From Bordetella sp. LUAb4 (GTDB taxonomy: Bacteria > Pseudomonadota > Gammaproteobacteria > Burkholderiales > Burkholderiaceae_B): a stretch of 64,000 nucleotides of DNA. The translations under genes and the position numbers were made by a program. Where the stretch lies: contig NZ_JAHPZX010000012.1 in NCBI RefSeq assembly GCF_021325795.1, positions 32,300-96,299 on the forward strand, written 5' to 3'. The notes under the pieces were generated by a model, which saw only the letters and a program-made list of their open reading frames with translations, was not told the DNA's origin and did not search any database. Positions 37,669 through 47,469 of the stretch are shown here, one piece after another (the first letter of the stretch is position 1; each line of letters opens with the position of its first letter).

Positions 37669-39300
37669 CTATTCCGCATTCCACTTCGATATCTGAAACC
37701 GCAAGGCACCTCCGATCCCAGGAAAAGCGAGCTCGCTATTCCCCTGGGCGTCGACCGTGACGCTGTCGAACGGAATGCTGACTTCTACGCGGCTTTCGTC
37801 CAATGGCTTCACGTCGAGCACGGTTTGGGCCGACACCATGCCAGTGCCCTGCCAGGAATACTTCACTTTCCAGGCCGAAGTGGGTCTGGCCGGTGGCACC
37901 ATCTCCAGGATGAGTGCGTTACGAAACAAATAGCCCCCTTCATAGTGCTCATTGATCCACAGACGTCGTTCTATCTCATAGTCCGGCGCGCGCACGGCAA
38001 AATCCAATCCATAGGCTAGTGAGCGTCTTTTAGGGTCCACCCGCGCACTGTTGGCCAAGAACACGCTGGATAGATAGTGACTGGGCTTGGCCTGCCAATC
38101 CTGATGCCGCAGGCAGGCCACGGAATCCTCTTCGGCCACGCGCCGGGTCAAGTACCACAGCTTGCCGCGTGGCGCTGCGCGTACTTCCATCTGGTAGAGG
38201 GCGTCCACGCTGCGCTTGGCGTCCACCTCTTTCTGTACTGCCAAGGGCAAACGGACATCGGTAATGTCCACCCACAGGTCAACGCGCACATCGCCGAACA
38301 GAAAGCGCGTCAGATTCTGGAATGCTTCTTCGCTGTTCACAATGCCAAAAAACCCGGAATGGGAGCGATACGCAAACGCTTTGGCGCAAGGCTCGCCCAC
38401 CGATCCATCGGGATTCAACCCATTCAACGTCGCGTTTTCGATGCGTACCAGTCCGTCGCTGCCGTTGCCTGCGAAGGTGCGCGACAAGCCCGCTCCAGCG
38501 TCGTAGTCCAGGCGGTTGGTTCCGACCATGCAAAACACCTTGCGCGATGAAAGCCGATCCTCGGGCACCAGATCCACGCGCTTGTGTGCCGCATAAGCAG
38601 CGCTCAGATTCAGATACTCCGACATCCGCGCATCGCGATTGAAATTATTGATATCGAGTGCAGTAAGCCATCCCGGCACGTTGATCCCGGCAAACTCGAT
38701 GCCGTTGTGAGGTGTGGCATAGGTAAACAGCTTGTCCACATGCTCGGCCATCCCATGCGGATCGAGGACTGGGTTCTGAAGAAATGCCCGGCACACCAAC
38801 CCGCCCATGGAGTGAGATACCAGATAGCAGCGAAAATCCTTGGCCGCCATACCGTTAGCCGGGTTCTTGCAGACCAGTTCGGACACGCGCGCTACCAACT
38901 GGCTGAGGCCTTTGGCAAAGATCTCCATGCTGGGGGTGTTGCCATCGCCCAGCAGCTCAGAGGCCGTGTCGTAGTACCGGTAGATGATGATGGATCGCCC
39001 GGTGAGCACATTGTTCGTGGGCTTACCATCGGCCGTCGTCTCCCATTCCGGATCAACGATGTCATAGCCGTCCTCGTAAGCATCGCTATATCCAAAATCG
39101 GAAGCCAGGCGCACCATGGGCGATTCGAAAAGAAACTTGCGTGGCTTGCTCTGGCGATCCGGCACCGCGCGCTGCACCGTGGAGCCAATGTTGAATCCGG
39201 AAAACGGATCCGCCGTGGTCTGATCAATCTCCCCCTGCGTCATGGCATAGCCACGCACGTAGATGATCGGAAAAAAAGGCGCTTTGATGGCTTCGGGCAT
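37669..39300 (-). CDS. Alpha/beta-hydrolase, lipase/esterase-like
   Basis: A 543-aa cytosolic-looking protein with no signal peptide. The N-terminal half has an alpha/beta-hydrolase core: PIIYVRGYAM (oxyanion strand), the nucleophile elbow SHSMGG at about residues 163-168, and ATPHNG at about 191-196, as in PGAP1- or triacylglycerol-lipase-like enzymes. The C-terminal about 200 residues form a separate, probably beta-rich domain (LWINEHYEGGYLFRN, WQGTGMVSAQT). It lies between a muralytic gene and a lipoprotein gene in the same direction. Lack of a signal peptide combined with cell-envelope substrates resembles contact-dependent lipase effectors, but no secretion genes are present here. Confidence 0.78.
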   Translation of the reverse strand: MPEAIKAPFFPIIYVRGYAMTQGEIDQTTADPFSGFNIGSTVQRAVPDRQSKPRKFLFESPMVRLASDFGYSDAYEDGYDIVDPEWETTADGKPTNNVLTGRSIIIYRYYDTASELLGDGNTPSMEIFAKGLSQLVARVSELVCKNPANGMAAKDFRCYLVSHSMGGLVCRAFLQNPVLDPHGMAEHVDKLFTYATPHNGIEFAGINVPGWLTALDINNFNRDARMSEYLNLSAAYAAHKRVDLVPEDRLSSRKVFCMVGTNRLDYDAGAGLSRTFAGNGSDGLVRIENATLNGLNPDGSVGEPCAKAFAYRSHSGFFGIVNSEEAFQNLTRFLFGDVRVDLWVDITDVRLPLAVQKEVDAKRSVDALYQMEVRAAPRGKLWYLTRRVAEEDSVACLRHQDWQAKPSHYLSSVFLANSARVDPKRRSLAYGLDFAVRAPDYEIERRLWINEHYEGGYLFRNALILEMVPPARPTSAWKVKYSWQGTGMVSAQTVLDVKPLDESRVEVSIPFDSVTVDAQGNSELAFPGIGGALRFQISKWNAE

Positions 39301-39376
39301 GGTGCTCTACTCCATTGGCGACTCAAGTAGGGTGTCAGGCCAGACCTGCGATCTACGCGTTACCCGACGCATCAGT

Positions 39377-39789
39377 TCAGTTCTTCATCGCCATGATTGA
39401 ATCGATAAGCTCATTGGTCTTGGGCGTATCCTTGGCTTTCAAGTCCCCCACCCGCTTGATGGCACTGGACTTTTGTTCGCCAGGGGTAAACGGGAGCGCC
39501 CCTTTGGTCACTAGCAGAAGGTTGTGGCGGCCGTCTTCCGATGCGGATTTGAACCTGTCGAACGCGACCGGAATGACCCTTGGATCCCCCAGGTCGTATA
39601 AAAATTCGGACGCATATACAACAACACAAAGCCAACGACAAGTCCGTACTTGAATACGGGGCCGGCCCGTCGATGCCCGTTCATACCGGAGTCACGGTCA
39701 ATTTGAACTTCGTCGGATGCACCGGAATCCCTTTCATTGCCGGTAGGAACGTTCACGGATTTCTCCTTGATTTGTTGCCCCAGATCCAT
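39377..39789 (-). pseudogene. Small membrane protein gene, apparently frameshifted
   Basis: From ATG 39789 one frame encodes MDLGQQIKEKSVNV..., with a membrane helix YGLVVGFVLLYM. It then turns into low-complexity sequence near 39600. In the -1 frame from about 39605 a natural-looking sequence continues (FLYDLGDPRVIPVAFDRF ... LIDSIMAMKN) to a stop at 39377-39379. Joining the two gives about 136 aa: cytosolic tail, one helix, and a C-terminal domain. A one-base error or mutation, perhaps in the GGGGG run near 39588, is the simplest cause. It lies between the muralytic and lipase genes. Confidence 0.5.
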
Positions 39790-39819
39790 GCGCCATGCCC
39801 GCGCCCGAGCCTCGGCGCA

Positions 39820-41532
39820 TCAAGCATGGATCCAGAACGCGCTTTCAGCGAACTCCTCCCCGTTCCACCAATTCACCTTGCCCGTTCCAAACTGGAAATT
39901 TGTCGCGCCAGCCTGGCTTTGCAGCGGTGCGATGATCTTTCCATCCGCACCCCGCTTGGCTGAGTGTTCGGCGCTCTCCGGCACCACCATGACGATGTGA
40001 CCTGAACGACCGTCTTCCTTGCGTCGGGCGACGATAATGCCCAGCGCGCCTTGGTTAACCTCGGTCTGCAGTTCGTCAAGCGTTCCGGTTTGCCTCCATC
40101 CGAACTGAAGGCCGAAGTCCCTGAGCCACCGAAAGAGATCGTTCGCGCGTAATTCGTGGATCGTGGCCCCATACAAGGGTTCGACCTGTTCGCCCGCCGC
40201 CAGCTTCAACAGGGCAGCAGGTGACCACCAGACACGCGGGACATAGACGCCGGCGAGATGGCAGAAATCGTGGGCGTATATATTGCAGAACGTCAGGCCC
40301 TTGCTGCGTACGGGCTGGTACCGTGTATGCGCGGGATTATCGACAGCCAACCATTCGACAATCGCCCACAAGGACCGACGTAGTTCCTCGGCAGTACTCC
40401 CTGTGCGACCCGGTTGCCGGGATTCGTTCAAGGTATGTGCATTGGCGGCGTCGGTCCGTCGAGTCACGGTGCCGGGCTTGCGCGGCATGTACACCGCGAC
40501 TATGCCCTTCGAGGGCGGACTGGACGCCGGTACGGCAACGTCGATCTCTTGCGCCTCGTCATCGCGGACCAGATACTTCTTCGAGGAAAAGCCGCGAAAA
40601 TAGGCACCACTCAAGCTGGTTTCTATTTCCAGGAATCCCCCTTTTGCCGTGTTCGAAAAGGCACGTACGAGATGGCCATCCGGCAAGTTCGCCAGCACGT
40701 TTGCCTGCGGCGGATCGCTAATACGCGGCTCGCTCCGGAGGCGCAACATGCCCTCCTTGGTCTGCACCTTGAGCGGGATATCGGCGCCGGCGAGCTTCGC
40801 GGAGACAACCACTGCCGCCTCATTGGCCGCAGGTGACGCCAACGTGGCGGCGGCGCCCGTGGTATCGACCGAGTGGCACAGGCGCAGGTAATCGAAGAAA
40901 CTCTCTCCGTAGTATTGGCTGCCGTTGAAGTAACCCTGCTTCAAGCCCTTTGCCGGCTTATAGCCGCCCGTGTTGTAGGCGATGGCGATAGCGGCGAGCT
41001 CCAGGTCGCCCAGGTCGGCCCGGCCCTTCAGGCCTAATCTCTGTATGGCCGACTTCAGTTCTTGCAGACATCGAGCCAATGCCTTATCAAAATCGGCATA
41101 GGAACCATCAAGAAAAAAGTCCGGTTCGGTCTTAAAGAATTGCAGGTCCAACTGGAATATGCCGAAGCCATGGCAAAACTTGTTGGCCCTGCTGGCGACA
41201 GTAGCGTATGAGTCGACGTGTTGCGCCATATCCACCAGCGCCTGATGTGCCAGATCGAACATTTCCTTGCCACGCGAGACCGTGAGCAGATCCGCCTTGG
41301 TCTTGGGAAAAGCAGAACGGCCTTTGTCGGCGTCGAGCGTATCACCGACGCAGAGCCGCAGGATTTCATTCACGGGCAACTTTGCCCGGCGTAATTCAGA
41401 CCAGATATGCCCCGTCTCCTGGCAGGCCAGAGCGGTCATGAAGTCGACTGTGAGCGGCGTGCCTGCGATAGCAGCAACGATAGGCTTCTGGAATTGTGAT
41501 TTGAACCATTGAACGTCGTCGCGGGTTGGCAT
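39820..41532 (-). CDS. Two-headed peptidoglycan hydrolase candidate (transglycosylase-like, SH3, papain-like)
   Basis: A 570-aa protein with no signal peptide. The N-terminal domain (about residues 1-215) looks like a lysozyme/transglycosylase: catalytic-Glu candidate E39 in ACQETGH, FGIFQLDL, and AIAYNTGGY. A bacterial SH3 domain (about 250-330, GMLRLRSEPRISD) may bind cell wall. The C-terminal domain resembles NlpC/P60 or CHAP cysteine peptidases: C416 in TFCNIYAHDF and H512 in SGHIVMVV. The two activities together would cut glycan and peptide. It begins a minus-strand cassette with a membrane protein, a lipase and a lipoprotein. Both catalytic assignments come from motif reading and need structural support. 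Confidence 0.68.
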   Translation of the reverse strand: MPTRDDVQWFKSQFQKPIVAAIAGTPLTVDFMTALACQETGHIWSELRRAKLPVNEILRLCVGDTLDADKGRSAFPKTKADLLTVSRGKEMFDLAHQALVDMAQHVDSYATVASRANKFCHGFGIFQLDLQFFKTEPDFFLDGSYADFDKALARCLQELKSAIQRLGLKGRADLGDLELAAIAIAYNTGGYKPAKGLKQGYFNGSQYYGESFFDYLRLCHSVDTTGAAATLASPAANEAAVVVSAKLAGADIPLKVQTKEGMLRLRSEPRISDPPQANVLANLPDGHLVRAFSNTAKGGFLEIETSLSGAYFRGFSSKKYLVRDDEAQEIDVAVPASSPPSKGIVAVYMPRKPGTVTRRTDAANAHTLNESRQPGRTGSTAEELRRSLWAIVEWLAVDNPAHTRYQPVRSKGLTFCNIYAHDFCHLAGVYVPRVWWSPAALLKLAAGEQVEPLYGATIHELRANDLFRWLRDFGLQFGWRQTGTLDELQTEVNQGALGIIVARRKEDGRSGHIVMVVPESAEHSAKRGADGKIIAPLQSQAGATNFQFGTGKVNWWNGEEFAESAFWIHA

Positions 41533-42167
41533 GCAGATCTCCTGTCAGGGACTTTCCGATTGGCGCACCGGTATCTCAAACATGCTGCAAGACTGCTCAG
41601 GAGCTTCGACTTATCTGGGACTCACGCACGGGACCAGGCCCCAGACGAGCCCTTTGGACTTTTGAAGCGCGAGCTTCGCCCATCGCCGCACAGGATACGG
41701 ATCGTGGCATTTACGGATTCGACAGCGCGAGCAACTCCGGCGCGGCTTAAAAGCCACGACAGTTCATTCGACTTGAATTAGCGCCCGCATTGTCTCTACA
41801 TCGACGCTACTGCGCGCCGGGAGCAACGCTGCTCCGACAAACATTGGTATTTGTGTTTTTTTCTACAGCGTAAGGCGAAGGAAGAATAGTCCTCAGTTAA
41901 GTGCCTTGTCAGCATGAGAATTGCATTAGGTAAAAGGGATAGCGCGGAGGATGTAGTCCCCGTGCAGCGGCCCTATGCCCCAGGACCCGCGAGCACCAAA
42001 AACAGAAAACAAAAAAACCCGCGCTCTCCAAGAGAATCGCGGGTTGCCTGTTTGCCTGAAAAAACAGGCCTTCGATTTAGGTGGGCACTATGTCCAGACA
42101 GAATTGACGTTGAACTGCCACGTACGCCTGGCCACTGATGATGACCTAGGCGCCCTCGTCGCCCGCC
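41533..42167. other. Intergenic region with double hairpin, no gene seen
   Basis: This 635-bp region lies upstream of the muralytic cassette and downstream of the type III res gene. Open frames here lack coding character. The stretch 41820-41930 is A/T-rich and may hold the cassette promoter. The right part holds the first copy of the ~70-bp double hairpin (42005-42075). Confidence 0.6.
42005..42075. repeat. Double-hairpin direct repeat, copy 1
   Basis: Stem AACCCGCG/CGCGGGTT around CTCTCCAAGAGAAT is followed by CCTGTTT/AAACAGG, preceded by an A run. Read on the minus strand, the hairpins end in T-rich DNA and look like a terminator for the type III operon. An almost identical copy in the same orientation lies at 47020-47092, so the pair brackets the mod-res operon. 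Confidence 0.85.
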
Positions 42168-44855
42168 TTAGCGTGCCCGATTCGCATCCATCCACCGCCA
42201 TGCTGGCGTAAGATCGACCGAATCGAACTCGTCACCCAGACTGCCATCGTCGTTGACAATACGCAGGCGAGTATCCTCCCGCGTAATAAATAAAACCTTG
42301 CCGTAGATCTTGGGTGTACGCTGCGCCTTGCGGCTGGCATCCTTCGTACTCTCCTTGGTCTCCACCATGCGCGTTTCCGGTGCATGTCCCAGCGGATATT
42401 CCAAGCACACAATGAAGTCGGGATAAAAATAGTTCCGGTGCTCGCTACGTACTATCCGCACCGACCAAGGCTTTCGCGAAGGATTTCGGTGCCACCATAC
42501 TACGTGGTCGTCGCGCTCCATCGACAGGATGAATTCGCGTTCTTCTTGATTAACACCCGCTGACCCATCAAGCCCGAACACCGTCATCACACCACCGGCA
42601 TGGGCCAGGGTGTCCTTGAACATCGTCGTTTGCCCTTCGATGTCCAAGCTGTCGCGGGCACTCGCGATGGTGTTATCCAGGGGAGGAATGACGCCGTACA
42701 GATTCTTTTGGGACTGCTCTAGCGCAATGCTCAGGGGATATAGCAAGAAATTCGGCAATGGGGATGCATCCCCGATGGTTGCGAACTCCGCGATGGTTTC
42801 CTGGACCATTTCGCCTATTCGCTGGGCATCCCGCCGTACGACCCAGCACGCGGCATCACGCGCCAGGCGATCAAGCTGCTGGTCGTTCAGTGCCGACGCG
42901 CCCGCATCACTGGGCGGAGCCGCCACATTCTCCCGTAAGCGTGCCGCAAGAGTCCCGATGATAATTCGCACATCGGCGTCTTCCACCTGTGGAATTTTCT
43001 TCAAGCAAATTCCAGCTTCCCTGGCCAGGGATGCCCGATCCGTAATGACCGTAACCTCTTCCGTGCGGACGTTATCCCCATCCTTGGTCAGCTCGGTATG
43101 GATTTCCTTGTCGCGCAGCAGGTTGTACGCCGCCCGAACGGCGAAGGCGATCTTGTCTTCGTTCAAGGGTAGATCGGTAGCCACGCGTGCCGATACTTTA
43201 GCCATATCCGCCATTGCTGGACGGCTCTCCTGCTTGAACACGGCCGGCCCTGCACGCAGTTTCGTGTTGAGCCGATACGCCTTGAGGCCCTGCTCTTTCA
43301 ATCGCTCCAAAATTTCCTGTTCGTTGGCCGGCAAGCCTGACGGCCTGGATGGGCGTTCCAGCACCCAATCCGTTTCCATGAGCGTCGTGCCCGGATCCAC
43401 CGCTACCGGCTCGCCGAACAAGCCAAGCTGGGTAGTGCGACTGCCTGATAGCGTCGCATCCTCTTCGTCGTCCTCGCCCAGCTCGTCAATGGGAAAAATG
43501 CGGGCAGGCATCTTGTCGTAGAACGCGGGCAACTGCGGCGATATCTTGTTGGTGATGACCGTAGCGCCACTCTTCGTGTGCTTGACTGTCATCTGTTCGG
43601 TTTGGCCTTCCAGCTGACTTTTTACAGCCCCCACGGTATTTACCGCCGACTGGAAACCAGCTTGTGCTTCACTATCGGCCAGGTAGATATAGGCCGTGTC
43701 CAGTTCGTCCGGAATTTCAATCGGCTTGGGAAACGCCTCGCGTACTTGGGGCGCCACCCGCATCACGCGTCCGATGAACTGCATGGCGAAATCGGCATCG
43801 TTGACCAGTTTGGTGGACGCCAATACGAACGCCCGCGGGGCGTCGAAGCCCGTACCCGCCGATTGCTTGAAGATCAAGACTTCCTTACTGTGGTCGTTGG
43901 CAATGGCCGCCATTAGCACCGGGTCGGGCTCGTTTGCAGAATGCACTCCAATCGTGCCCACTGGCACACGACACAGCCGGATCAAATCATCACGAGCCTC
44001 CTCAACGGCGTTTTCGCCGTTGGCGACTTGGACCAGCAGCAGCGGTGTCAGATCGATCCCTGCGGCTTTGAGTGCCCTTTTCAGCCACAGATGCTTCTTC
44101 CACGCCTGGCGCAGCACGGTGCGTTTCAGGTCGGCGACGGTGGAAATCGTTCGCTGCAGGTCGTACTTCACCGCCTCGATGTACTTCTTGTTGAGGCGCG
44201 CCGCCACTACCTGCGCTCGACTTACGACAAACGAAGTGCGTGCCTCTTTGCCTGCCTCGGACAGGAACTGGTCCAGCACGGTGTCCTTCGGTGTGGCCGA
44301 AGCCATGACCATGTAGTCCGGTTTCACCCAGAGCGCGAACGCGCCAAACTCAGTACCCGTCCGCAGGCCGATATGGGCTTCGTCCACCACCAGGCCGATT
44401 TTCAGCTTCCTGGCCCGCGCCAGTTCCACAAACTCGTTCAGTGCCCGTTGATCGTCGTCGGCACCGCTGGAGTAGCCGGTCTTGCGATCTTTCGCACTGG
44501 CAACCCCCGCGGCGGTCGACAGCAGCACCATGCCATTGATGGGCTCCTGATTGCGGCCCCGCGAGAGCATCACCGGAAATAGCTGGCCATCGGCATTGCC
44601 CAGGATGGCGTCCTCGGTCTGTTGGACGAGGTTCACATAAGGGACGAACCACAGCCATACAGTATCTTGCATCGCCGCCACCTTGGAGAGGGCGCGCACG
44701 AGCATGAACGTCTTGCCAGACCCCGTGGGGGAGCGCAGAAGCACGGGTGGCGAAGGTTGACTCAACAGCGCCGAGGCTAGATTGTCGATGATGTCTTTTT
44801 GAAAGCCGATAGGCTCATGGCTGCCCGATTGGGCGGCAACGAAGTCCATACTCAT
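42168..44855 (-). CDS. res: Type III restriction enzyme, Res subunit
   Basis: An 895-aa SF2 helicase-nuclease. Walker A is SPTGSGKT at residues 42-49 and the DEAH box is VVDEAH near 157. Later helicase motifs appear in SAGTGFDAPRAFVLAS and QFIGRVMR. A C-terminal PD-(E/D)xK nuclease signature follows: YPDFIVCLEY ... VETKES. Length and architecture match type III Res subunits, which translocate and cut only in complex with Mod. Its start overlaps the mod stop by 4 nt (ATGA), so stoichiometry is likely coupled. Confidence 0.92.
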   Translation of the reverse strand: MSMDFVAAQSGSHEPIGFQKDIIDNLASALLSQPSPPVLLRSPTGSGKTFMLVRALSKVAAMQDTVWLWFVPYVNLVQQTEDAILGNADGQLFPVMLSRGRNQEPINGMVLLSTAAGVASAKDRKTGYSSGADDDQRALNEFVELARARKLKIGLVVDEAHIGLRTGTEFGAFALWVKPDYMVMASATPKDTVLDQFLSEAGKEARTSFVVSRAQVVAARLNKKYIEAVKYDLQRTISTVADLKRTVLRQAWKKHLWLKRALKAAGIDLTPLLLVQVANGENAVEEARDDLIRLCRVPVGTIGVHSANEPDPVLMAAIANDHSKEVLIFKQSAGTGFDAPRAFVLASTKLVNDADFAMQFIGRVMRVAPQVREAFPKPIEIPDELDTAYIYLADSEAQAGFQSAVNTVGAVKSQLEGQTEQMTVKHTKSGATVITNKISPQLPAFYDKMPARIFPIDELGEDDEEDATLSGSRTTQLGLFGEPVAVDPGTTLMETDWVLERPSRPSGLPANEQEILERLKEQGLKAYRLNTKLRAGPAVFKQESRPAMADMAKVSARVATDLPLNEDKIAFAVRAAYNLLRDKEIHTELTKDGDNVRTEEVTVITDRASLAREAGICLKKIPQVEDADVRIIIGTLAARLRENVAAPPSDAGASALNDQQLDRLARDAACWVVRRDAQRIGEMVQETIAEFATIGDASPLPNFLLYPLSIALEQSQKNLYGVIPPLDNTIASARDSLDIEGQTTMFKDTLAHAGGVMTVFGLDGSAGVNQEEREFILSMERDDHVVWWHRNPSRKPWSVRIVRSEHRNYFYPDFIVCLEYPLGHAPETRMVETKESTKDASRKAQRTPKIYGKVLFITREDTRLRIVNDDGSLGDEFDSVDLTPAWRWMDANRAR

Positions 44856-46801
44856 GCTCGCGCTCCAGCCTGGCCGCTAAGGAGTGCCTCGGTCAAACCA
44901 TGGCAGTTGGCATCTACGCCGCGCGCCTCCAAAGCCTCCTGGAGCGCCACCGGACGGTCGCAGTACACGGCCAGGCGCTGCACTCCATGGGCCGCGGGCC
45001 AGGCGGCCAGTTCTTCGACAGCCTGCGCGTTGACCTCGGAACACAGCAGGATGTCGTAACTTTCCGCACGAGCAATATGTTGAACCAGTCCTTCCTGGAT
45101 ATCCCAGACCGCATGGGCCAGGCGCAGGCTCAAAAGTGCCGTGGCGTTATCCACGGTGGCCTCAAATGGAAGATCCATCCCAGCCATCTTGTTGAGCCGG
45201 AGATAGGCGAATTCCCCGCCCTGCTCAACGGTGAATCCGGGATTGCCGTTGTATCCCGAAATGACTTTCCGCATGCGGGCTGAGCACACATCGCGGCAGA
45301 TATTCCTGGCTGGCTCTTTGTCATTAGCCTCGGTGCTGGAACACAGGATGAAGCGCCGCTGGCCGCCATCCTCTGCGTTCAACTGAAGCAACGCATGTCC
45401 AGTCGTCCCGGATCCCGCGAAAAAGTCCAACACCGTATCCTCTTTCTGCGTAGCTTGTTCCAGAAGGCTTTTCAACAGACTCAACGGCTTCGGGTATGGG
45501 AAGGCCTTCCCGCCCAACGCTGACTTCACCTCTTCGGTGGCCACGCCGCCGCGCGTACTACGCAAGGTGATGACAGCCTCGACGAAATCATCATCGTCTT
45601 CCACATCTTCATTGATGCCCGCGATCCAGCTACTCAATGGAGCCAGGCGCTCTTCTTCTGGACGCGCAGCCCAGTGTTCCTTGCGTGAGGGCCGTCCCGG
45701 GGCAATGGGTTTTCCGATCCAGAAGTCCAGATCGGGAAGATCCTCTCGCAATAGCGGGGTCTTTTTCTTCGGCAGGATAGGTCCGCGCCCTTCCCGGATA
45801 GCGGCGAGCAGCTCATCGTGGGTATTGAACTGCATGACATCTTCTGGCGAACATTGCGGGAAGTGGATCAGGCGCTTCGCGATCAACTGTTCAATGGTGT
45901 CACTGCGCAGGCCATCGAGGGCGGCAGCGATGGCATTCTCGTCGTTATCAAGCCGCTTCCGAATTTCCCGCTCTGACGCGAAACGCCAGACGCTATCCGG
46001 ATCGCAGGGATACCAATAACCCGTCTCCGGATTCTGAATCGGATAATAGGTATTCCCACGCTCCTTGTAGGTATGCGACTTGGTGAGCGGTTGGGCGGAC
46101 CACATGCCCCGTTCATCCGCGTTTCGGAACTTCCTGCGGTCAGTGGGTCGCCCATTGAACTTGAATCCTGCGTTGGCATACACCAACACATGCTCATGGA
46201 CATGGCTGAACCGCTGCGACAAATCGTTGCCGGTATCCTTCGTCCGCCACACCAGGCTGCCGAGACGCCGTCCCGGGAACACTTCATCCATCAACAATTC
46301 CAACCGGGAACGGTTTTCGTCATTGATCGACACCAGGATGGCGCCGTCGGGCGCGAGCAAATCCCTGGCCAACATCAGACGCCGATATAGGAACTCCAAC
46401 CACTGAGAGTGTCGCCACCTGTCGGTCTTCCCCACATAATGGTCGTTGTAGACCCAGTCCTTGTTTCCCGTGTTGTAGGGCGGATCGATGTAGATGACAC
46501 GGATGCGCCCCGCGTGGGTAGCTTTGAGCATCCGCAGCGCGTCGAAGTTGTCGCCCTCGATGACCAGGTTCCGATGGACGAACTTCCCGGTTGTCCCCAC
46601 TGGCGTATGGCTCAACTCCGGCACCAAGGATGGCAGCACGATGTCGGCATTCAATGCCTCGTCGTGTTCGATGGCATCATGCTCCCAGGTCAGTCCCAGC
46701 TTCCGTTTGGTGAGATGTTCAACGAGCAAACGGCGCAGTTCAGGGGCGCCTAGCTGGCCGAGACGGGTAAGGAGGTCTGTTGCCTTGTCGGGTTGGGTCA
46801 T
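44852..46801 (-). CDS. mod: Type III restriction-modification methyltransferase, Mod subunit
   Basis: A 649-aa adenine-specific DNA methyltransferase of the beta class: catalytic motif IV DPPYNTG at residues 106-112 precedes the SAM-binding motif I DFFAGSGTTGHA at about 455-466. The region between (about 180-400) is the variable target-recognition part. It methylates one strand of an asymmetric site and directs Res. No simple repeat tract that would make it phase-variable was seen. It is the first gene of the operon, with its promoter in the gap ending at 47469. Confidence 0.93.
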   Translation of the reverse strand: MTQPDKATDLLTRLGQLGAPELRRLLVEHLTKRKLGLTWEHDAIEHDEALNADIVLPSLVPELSHTPVGTTGKFVHRNLVIEGDNFDALRMLKATHAGRIRVIYIDPPYNTGNKDWVYNDHYVGKTDRWRHSQWLEFLYRRLMLARDLLAPDGAILVSINDENRSRLELLMDEVFPGRRLGSLVWRTKDTGNDLSQRFSHVHEHVLVYANAGFKFNGRPTDRRKFRNADERGMWSAQPLTKSHTYKERGNTYYPIQNPETGYWYPCDPDSVWRFASEREIRKRLDNDENAIAAALDGLRSDTIEQLIAKRLIHFPQCSPEDVMQFNTHDELLAAIREGRGPILPKKKTPLLREDLPDLDFWIGKPIAPGRPSRKEHWAARPEEERLAPLSSWIAGINEDVEDDDDFVEAVITLRSTRGGVATEEVKSALGGKAFPYPKPLSLLKSLLEQATQKEDTVLDFFAGSGTTGHALLQLNAEDGGQRRFILCSSTEANDKEPARNICRDVCSARMRKVISGYNGNPGFTVEQGGEFAYLRLNKMAGMDLPFEATVDNATALLSLRLAHAVWDIQEGLVQHIARAESYDILLCSEVNAQAVEELAAWPAAHGVQRLAVYCDRPVALQEALEARGVDANCHGLTEALLSGQAGARA

Positions 46802-47469
46802 GAGCTGGAGTTAGGGTTTGCGGAGCATCCGACTGGGTCGCGCGTTTTTGTTCAGAATTGTCGCACAGCGTCGGCACCCACATTCCACGCCCGTTCGCTT
46901 ATCCGCATATCTCACAGCATCTCTTTATGAGACGCTATCTTCCGCGGAATGGCCGTAGCATGACCGCCCAATTCTCGGGCAATTCGTTCGAAGATATCCG
47001 CGAGTGGGGTATTTATCCCAAAAACAAAAAACCCGCGCTCTCCAAGAGAATCGCGGGTTGCTTGTTTGCCTGTAAAAAAACAGGTCTTTCGAATTGGTGC
47101 GACGGCGAAACCCGAACTCTATAGGTAAATTTAGGCACTAAATCGGTAAACATACTCAAAAACATACTCAAATCTTGCCGGTAATGTAGCGCCAAGCCAA
47201 TGACGCGTCCCCAGGAGCCGCTGCCTCCATGTGGCCAACCGCCAAAGTTTTTTTTGTGTTGCTCCCCGGCGACCAACACCGTTAAGCTAGTTTTAGCGGT
47301 CGAGGCCCCCCCTACCTCGGTTCGCCAGTTCAATCAGCGTCGCAACGCTGCCAGAGACCGGTTGCCCTAGCGGCGATCCACTCATCCCCACCCTCTTCCA
47401 GACTCTCTGAAACTCCGGCATAGCCTGCGGGTGGCGTCGTTGCGCACAAATCGATCAAAGGAAAACGCA
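46802..47469. other. Intergenic region: double hairpin and possible attachment-site remnant
   Basis: No convincing gene is seen in these 668 bp. Copy 2 of the double hairpin lies at 47020-47092. Just right of it, the minus strand reads GTTCGGGTTTCGCCGTCGCACCA (47095-47117), like the last bases of a tRNA ending in CCA, but the preceding bases cannot fold into the T stem. An A/T-rich repeat (AACATACTCA twice, 47150-47171) follows, as often seen where integrative elements have entered a tRNA gene. Confidence 0.5.
47020..47092. repeat. Double-hairpin direct repeat, copy 2
   Basis: The same two stems as at 42005-42075 with only a few differences (GCTTG for GCCTG, one extra T and A). On the minus strand it follows a CCA-ending tRNA-like fragment, as a natural tRNA terminator would. 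Confidence 0.85.

Noticed and set aside
41509..41781. A 90-codon plus-strand frame upstream of the muralytic cassette
   Set aside because: It begins inside the opposite gene's start region, has no ribosome-binding site and no coding-like pattern.
47095..47170. A tRNA gene on the minus strand ending in CCA
   Set aside because: Only the last ~22 bases look tRNA-like; the T stem and the rest of the cloverleaf cannot be formed.
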